Shown one piece after another: positions 6,386 to 9,282 of a DNA stretch of 9,282 nt (within the stretch, counting starts at the first letter, position 1; each line of letters opens with the position of its first letter). The notes beneath the pieces are model-generated. The model did no database searches. It had not been told where the DNA came from and saw only the letters and a list, made by a program, of their open reading frames with translations. The translations under genes were made by a program, and so were the position numbers. The stretch is from Candidatus Pacearchaeota archaeon. Lineage in GTDB: Archaea > Nanobdellota > Nanobdellia > Pacearchaeales > GW2011-AR1. The stretch is taken from assembly GCA_002688335.1 (NCBI GenBank), contig NZCQ01000001.1:1-9282 (forward strand). The letters run 5' to 3'.

Positions 6386-6405
6386 CATTTCATATATTTT
6401 GAAAT

Positions 6406-8052
6406 ATGACACAAGAGAATTTTCCAAAAGCCGGAAAAATATTATTTACTTTAAGTAAAAGCCGTTACCATCCTGCATTCCAAACATGGTATTTCCCTTT
6501 GAAAAGACAATGCAAGGAACTTATTTGTTTTGATACTCATTGGAATGAAATTTTATACGGGAAAAAAATTATGAACAGGAAATTTATAGAATTTATAAAA
6601 AAAGAAGAACCAGACTATATTCTTCTAGGCTCTGGTCCAGATGAACTTTATTTGGACACTCTTTTAAAAATAAAACAGGTCTCACCAAAAACCAAAACAA
6701 TGATGAGTTTTGGGGATGATGATGTGGAATTTGAAAGATTTTCTCGCTATATTATGCTATTTATAGACATAGCGATAGTTCATCAGAAAAAATTTATGGG
6801 CAAATATAAAAAAGAAGGGATAAAGAATATTTTTTATGCTACAGGATTAGATAGTGGAACATTTAAGCCTTTGGATATAGAAAAAAAGTATGATATTACT
6901 TTCACTGGACAACCTTTAACTGAAAAAACTGGGAGATACAGATTTATTAAGTTTCTTAAAGATAAAGGAATGCCCATAAATCTCTTCGGATGGGGTTGGG
7001 AAAAATACTTTGACCTTAAAAACATATATAGAGGGATTCTTTTAAATGAGGGATTGCTTAAAGTTATTAATCAAAGCAAGATATATTTGGATTTTTCAAA
7101 GAATAGTGCAGGAGAACCGCATCTGAAAGGAAGAATTTTTATGGGTGGCGCATGCAAAACTTTTGTTTTAACAGAATATTGTAAAGATTATTTGGATTTT
7201 TTTGAAGAAGGCAAAGAGATAATTATGTTCAAAAGTAAAGAAGATCTTCTTAAAAAAATAGAATATTATCTTAAAAATGAAAAAGAAAGACAAAAGATAG
7301 CAGATGCAACATACAAGAAAGTAATAGAAAACTATAATCTTGATGTAGAATTAAGAAATGTATTCAATAAAACAAAAAACAAAAAATATATTTGTAAGCT
7401 TCCAAATATATCTGAAAAATCATTTTCAATTTCTGAAAAAGACATACTTAACAAAAATAATTTAATGGACAAGCTAAAAAATTATGATTACATTTCATTT
7501 AAGAAAAATGGGGCATCTTATTTAAAATTTAAAGATTTTTTGCAAATATATTCTTTAAAAATAACAAAAAAACCCATTAGCTGTTGTAATTATTATGTTT
7601 ATACAAAAAATCTTGGAGATTACTTGTGTTCTTGTACAGAGAAATCTTTTAGAAGTTTGGATAAGGAAGATTTTATATCTTTTTTAGATTTATCTCAAAT
7701 TGTTGTAACAAAAAAATTCTTTTTAGATAACTTAGAAAAATTCAAGAAAGCATTTCATGGAAAAATAGATTTTTTAAATATGGACAATACTGCTTTTGTA
7801 GATTTTCCATTAGTGAGGATTAAAAAAATATCTATAAAAAAATATCCTATAATGGAAAAAGTATTTAGTTTTAAATTTGTTTATCAATTATATTCTCTTT
7901 ATTATACTAAAAAAATATTTTATAAACCATATATTCCATCACTTTTTTTCGAAATATTTTCCGGAAAATTTTTTATTCTAAGACACCTATTTGATTCGAT
8001 AAGAGACAAAAGCAGAATGAATAAATTAAAAATTTATCAGGATCTTTCATAA
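6406..8052 (+). CDS. CgeB-like (Glyco_trans_1_2) glycosyltransferase with an unassigned C-terminal half
   Basis: A 548-residue protein in two parts. Residues 1-320 look like a CgeB/YkvP-type GT-B glycosyltransferase: KILFTLSKSRYHPAF at the N-terminus, MMSFGDDDVEF (99-109), YDITFTGQ (162-169), INLFGWGWEK (191-200), SKIYLDFS (224-231), then HLKGRIFMGGACKTFVLTEY at 239-258 and FFEEGKEIIMFKSKEDLLKK at 265-284, the donor-binding end of the family. Residues 325-548 are lysine- and aromatic-rich, with a cysteine cluster (ISCCNYYVY at 391-399, LCSC at 407-410); I do not recognise a family. The sequence EKLKNYDYISFKKNGASYLK-like stretch at 355-374 has a vague look of a degenerate GT2 domain but lacks a DxD. 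The gene is bracketed by repeats B' and B and converges on GT10, 44 nt away. It likely adds a sugar to a surface glycan. Confidence 0.8.
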   Translation: MTQENFPKAGKILFTLSKSRYHPAFQTWYFPLKRQCKELICFDTHWNEILYGKKIMNRKFIEFIKKEEPDYILLGSGPDELYLDTLLKIKQVSPKTKTMMSFGDDDVEFERFSRYIMLFIDIAIVHQKKFMGKYKKEGIKNIFYATGLDSGTFKPLDIEKKYDITFTGQPLTEKTGRYRFIKFLKDKGMPINLFGWGWEKYFDLKNIYRGILLNEGLLKVINQSKIYLDFSKNSAGEPHLKGRIFMGGACKTFVLTEYCKDYLDFFEEGKEIIMFKSKEDLLKKIEYYLKNEKERQKIADATYKKVIENYNLDVELRNVFNKTKNKKYICKLPNISEKSFSISEKDILNKNNLMDKLKNYDYISFKKNGASYLKFKDFLQIYSLKITKKPISCCNYYVYTKNLGDYLCSCTEKSFRSLDKEDFISFLDLSQIVVTKKFFLDNLEKFKKAFHGKIDFLNMDNTAFVDFPLVRIKKISIKKYPIMEKVFSFKFVYQLYSLYYTKKIFYKPYIPSLFFEIFSGKFFILRHLFDSIRDKSRMNKLKIYQDLS

Positions 8053-8096
8053 TTTTAATACATTGTTTTTAAAGATTATTATGAAAAACACTTGGA
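8053..8096. terminator. Shared 3' region between convergent glycosyltransferase genes
   Basis: A 44-nt gap between two convergent stops. It holds a T5 run on the plus strand (8066-8070) and a T5 run on the minus strand (at 8089-8085). Archaeal termination is driven by T-runs, so it could end both transcripts, but the runs are short. Most of the gap is part of repeat B. Confidence 0.3.
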
Positions 8097-8139
8097 TTAA
8101 CCAAATATTTGCTTAAGTCTTTTCCTTATAACTTTATCA
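8065..8139. repeat. Repeat B, right copy (~75 bp direct repeat)
   Basis: Copy of 6268-6342 at an offset of 1797 nt. It covers 32 nt downstream of the GT10 stop and the last 14 or so codons of the intact GT10 gene. This copy is part of a complete gene, so it is the source-like version and B' is the relic. Confidence 0.92.
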
Positions 8140-9188
8140 TCAACATATTTTGATGGTTTATTATCATTATACCATGGTTGTTTTAGATATTCTTCATATA
8201 ATTTATCATCATTGTCAATTTCTATGATTCTTTTGATTAATTTTTTGAAAGTAATTCTTTGCATATATTTTTTTGTTAAGATATTGATAATCGGAATTTT
8301 AAAGAGTATAATTGGAATTGTTTTTTTAACTTCCCTTTCAAATTTATGGTAATTAAGAAAACTTTTTTCATTAAAATCTCTTTGAACTAAAGGATTTCCC
8401 CAGAAAATGGGGATGCTATTCACAGTCATTGGTTCCAAAATTTTGTCAGTATTATATCCTGGATAAGAACTATTCTCAAAAGCTATTGTAAATTTAAATT
8501 TATTCAAGAAATCTTTAGGTTTATTTAATCCTGGTTTATAATCTTCTCCCATAAGTCTTCTTAACCCTGGTAATATTTGACCCATATTGTTATAACAAGT
8601 TCCACAAGATTCAACTTTCTTATATTTGTTCAATTTTTTAAAAAACTTATTTCTAAAAGGAACACTATTTGAATAAACAAAATTACAAAATTTAATTTTT
8701 TCTTTTTTAATTTTTTCTATGTTTGTTTCTTTATTCTTAATCACTTCATAACCAGGGGCATAATCAAATTTATAACTAGGTAATCTTAAATGTCTTGGAT
8801 TTTTTAAATCTTCATCATATTCATATGTAAAAGCCCAATCACATTTACCCATATCAGGCCTGCAATTTTCATTAGTATAAAATATTTTCACAAAATTTCC
8901 TTTGAGAACAGGCATTTTCCATCTTTCTTTTTTGAAATAATATATCTCTCTTAATAATCTATATAATCCTGGAAAGTATTCCTCAATTTTTCTTCCACTC
9001 TTTCCAAAAGTTTTGGATTCTATAGGTCTTTTACCATCATATACAGAGTAAAAAACATAATCGGGTTGTTCTCTGTCAATAATTACATTATAATCTTTTT
9101 TTAATAAATTGGTAAAGAGATTATCATTTGGATCGAAATATCCTCCAAAGTATTTGAAATTTATTTTTATGGTTTTTTTCTTTTTCAT
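8097..9188 (-). CDS. GT10-family glycosyltransferase (alpha-1,3-fucosyltransferase-like)
   Basis: A 363-residue protein with the GT10 (Glyco_transf_10) C-terminal domain intact. FCNFVYSNSVPFRNKFFKKL at 167-186 and YKKVESCGTCYNN at 189-201 match the family (FCxFVxSN...RxxFFxxLxxYKxVDSGG...NN). The GDP-fucose site follows as FTIAFENSSYPGYNTDKI (233-250), then IPIFWGNPLVQRDFNEKSFLN (259-279). The N-terminal half has the usual weak opening (FGGYFDPNDNLFTNLL, PDYVFYSVYDGKRP). Relatives such as H. pylori FucT move fucose from GDP-fucose to GlcNAc of surface glycans in an alpha-1,3 link; donor and acceptor here are inferred. DSGG is replaced by ESCG. The start is supported by a TTTAAAAAA box about 27 nt upstream (leaderless). 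The family is mostly bacterial and eukaryotic, so transfer is plausible. Confidence 0.9.
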   Translation of the reverse strand: MKKKKTIKINFKYFGGYFDPNDNLFTNLLKKDYNVIIDREQPDYVFYSVYDGKRPIESKTFGKSGRKIEEYFPGLYRLLREIYYFKKERWKMPVLKGNFVKIFYTNENCRPDMGKCDWAFTYEYDEDLKNPRHLRLPSYKFDYAPGYEVIKNKETNIEKIKKEKIKFCNFVYSNSVPFRNKFFKKLNKYKKVESCGTCYNNMGQILPGLRRLMGEDYKPGLNKPKDFLNKFKFTIAFENSSYPGYNTDKILEPMTVNSIPIFWGNPLVQRDFNEKSFLNYHKFEREVKKTIPIILFKIPIINILTKKYMQRITFKKLIKRIIEIDNDDKLYEEYLKQPWYNDNKPSKYVDDKVIRKRLKQIFG

Positions 9189-9210
9189 TGGGATGGATAA
9201 ATAATATTAT

Positions 9211-9219
9211 TTTTTAAAG
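9211..9219 (-). promoter_or_regulatory. TATA-like box for the GT10 gene
   Basis: TTTAAAAAA on the minus strand centred about 27 nt before the ATG at 9188, the spacing expected of a leaderless archaeal message. The rest of the right edge (9220-9282) shows no gene I can support. Confidence 0.5.
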
Positions 9220-9282
9220 TTTTTACCTTACAAGAAAGAGATATTTTACTTTTCTTCCTTTATTTACATGGGGTAAACATTT

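Noticed and set aside
9223..9282. Open minus-strand frame from the right edge ending at TAA 9225-9223 (KCLPHVNKGRKVKYLFLVR)
   Set aside because: Could be the C-terminus of a gene upstream of GT10, but about 19 codons are too few to tell from chance and no family is recognised.

Overview
The window looks like a piece of an AT-rich archaeal genome. Several genes have TATA/BRE-like boxes about 26-27 nt before the start codon, the spacing expected for leaderless archaeal transcripts (clearest at 660-667 before the gene at 689, and 9211-9219 before the gene starting at 9188). Shine-Dalgarno motifs are mostly absent, and most proteins are very lysine-rich. The lineage cannot be fixed from this sequence; a DPANN-type archaeon or an AT-rich methanogen would both fit. 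No rRNA, tRNA, CRISPR array or transposase was seen.

The content is mainly surface-glycan biosynthesis. On the left, a partial ArnD-like polysaccharide/lipid-sugar deacetylase (minus strand, running off the left end) is divergent from a hexapeptide-repeat acyltransferase (689-1222, plus). Converging on the latter, with a 1-nt gap, is a tight minus-strand operon at 4414-1224. Its order is GT4 glycosyltransferase, GNAT acetyltransferase, then the A and B subunits of a GctAB/IpdAB-type CoA-transferase, with 4-nt and 11-nt overlaps. To its right lie a HemN-family radical SAM gene (minus), a large CgeB-like glycosyltransferase with an unassigned C-terminal half (plus), and a GT10 (alpha-1,3-fucosyltransferase family) gene (minus).

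The most notable feature is the modular structure of 4475-8140. A 131-bp non-coding repeat (A) flanks the HemN-like gene as direct copies at 4475-4605 and 6137-6267, about 92% identical by hand alignment. A second direct repeat (B, about 75 bp) flanks the CgeB-like gene at 6268-6342 and 8065-8139. The right copy of B is the 3' end of the GT10 gene; the left copy is the degenerate 3' stub of a second GT10 gene. A' and B' abut at 6267/6268, so the locus reads A-[hemN-like]-A'B'-[GT]-B-[GT10]. Recombination across each repeat pair would remove one gene cassette and leave A-B-GT10. The HemN-like protein is also a compositional outlier (more Arg than Lys, acidic), which fits acquisition by transfer. 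The likely picture is a variable glycan locus assembled by cassette exchange, with sugar transfer (GT4, CgeB-like GT, GT10), deacylation (ArnD-like) and acylation (LbH, GNAT) as its activities. The roles of the CoA-transferase pair and the HemN-like enzyme here are open.
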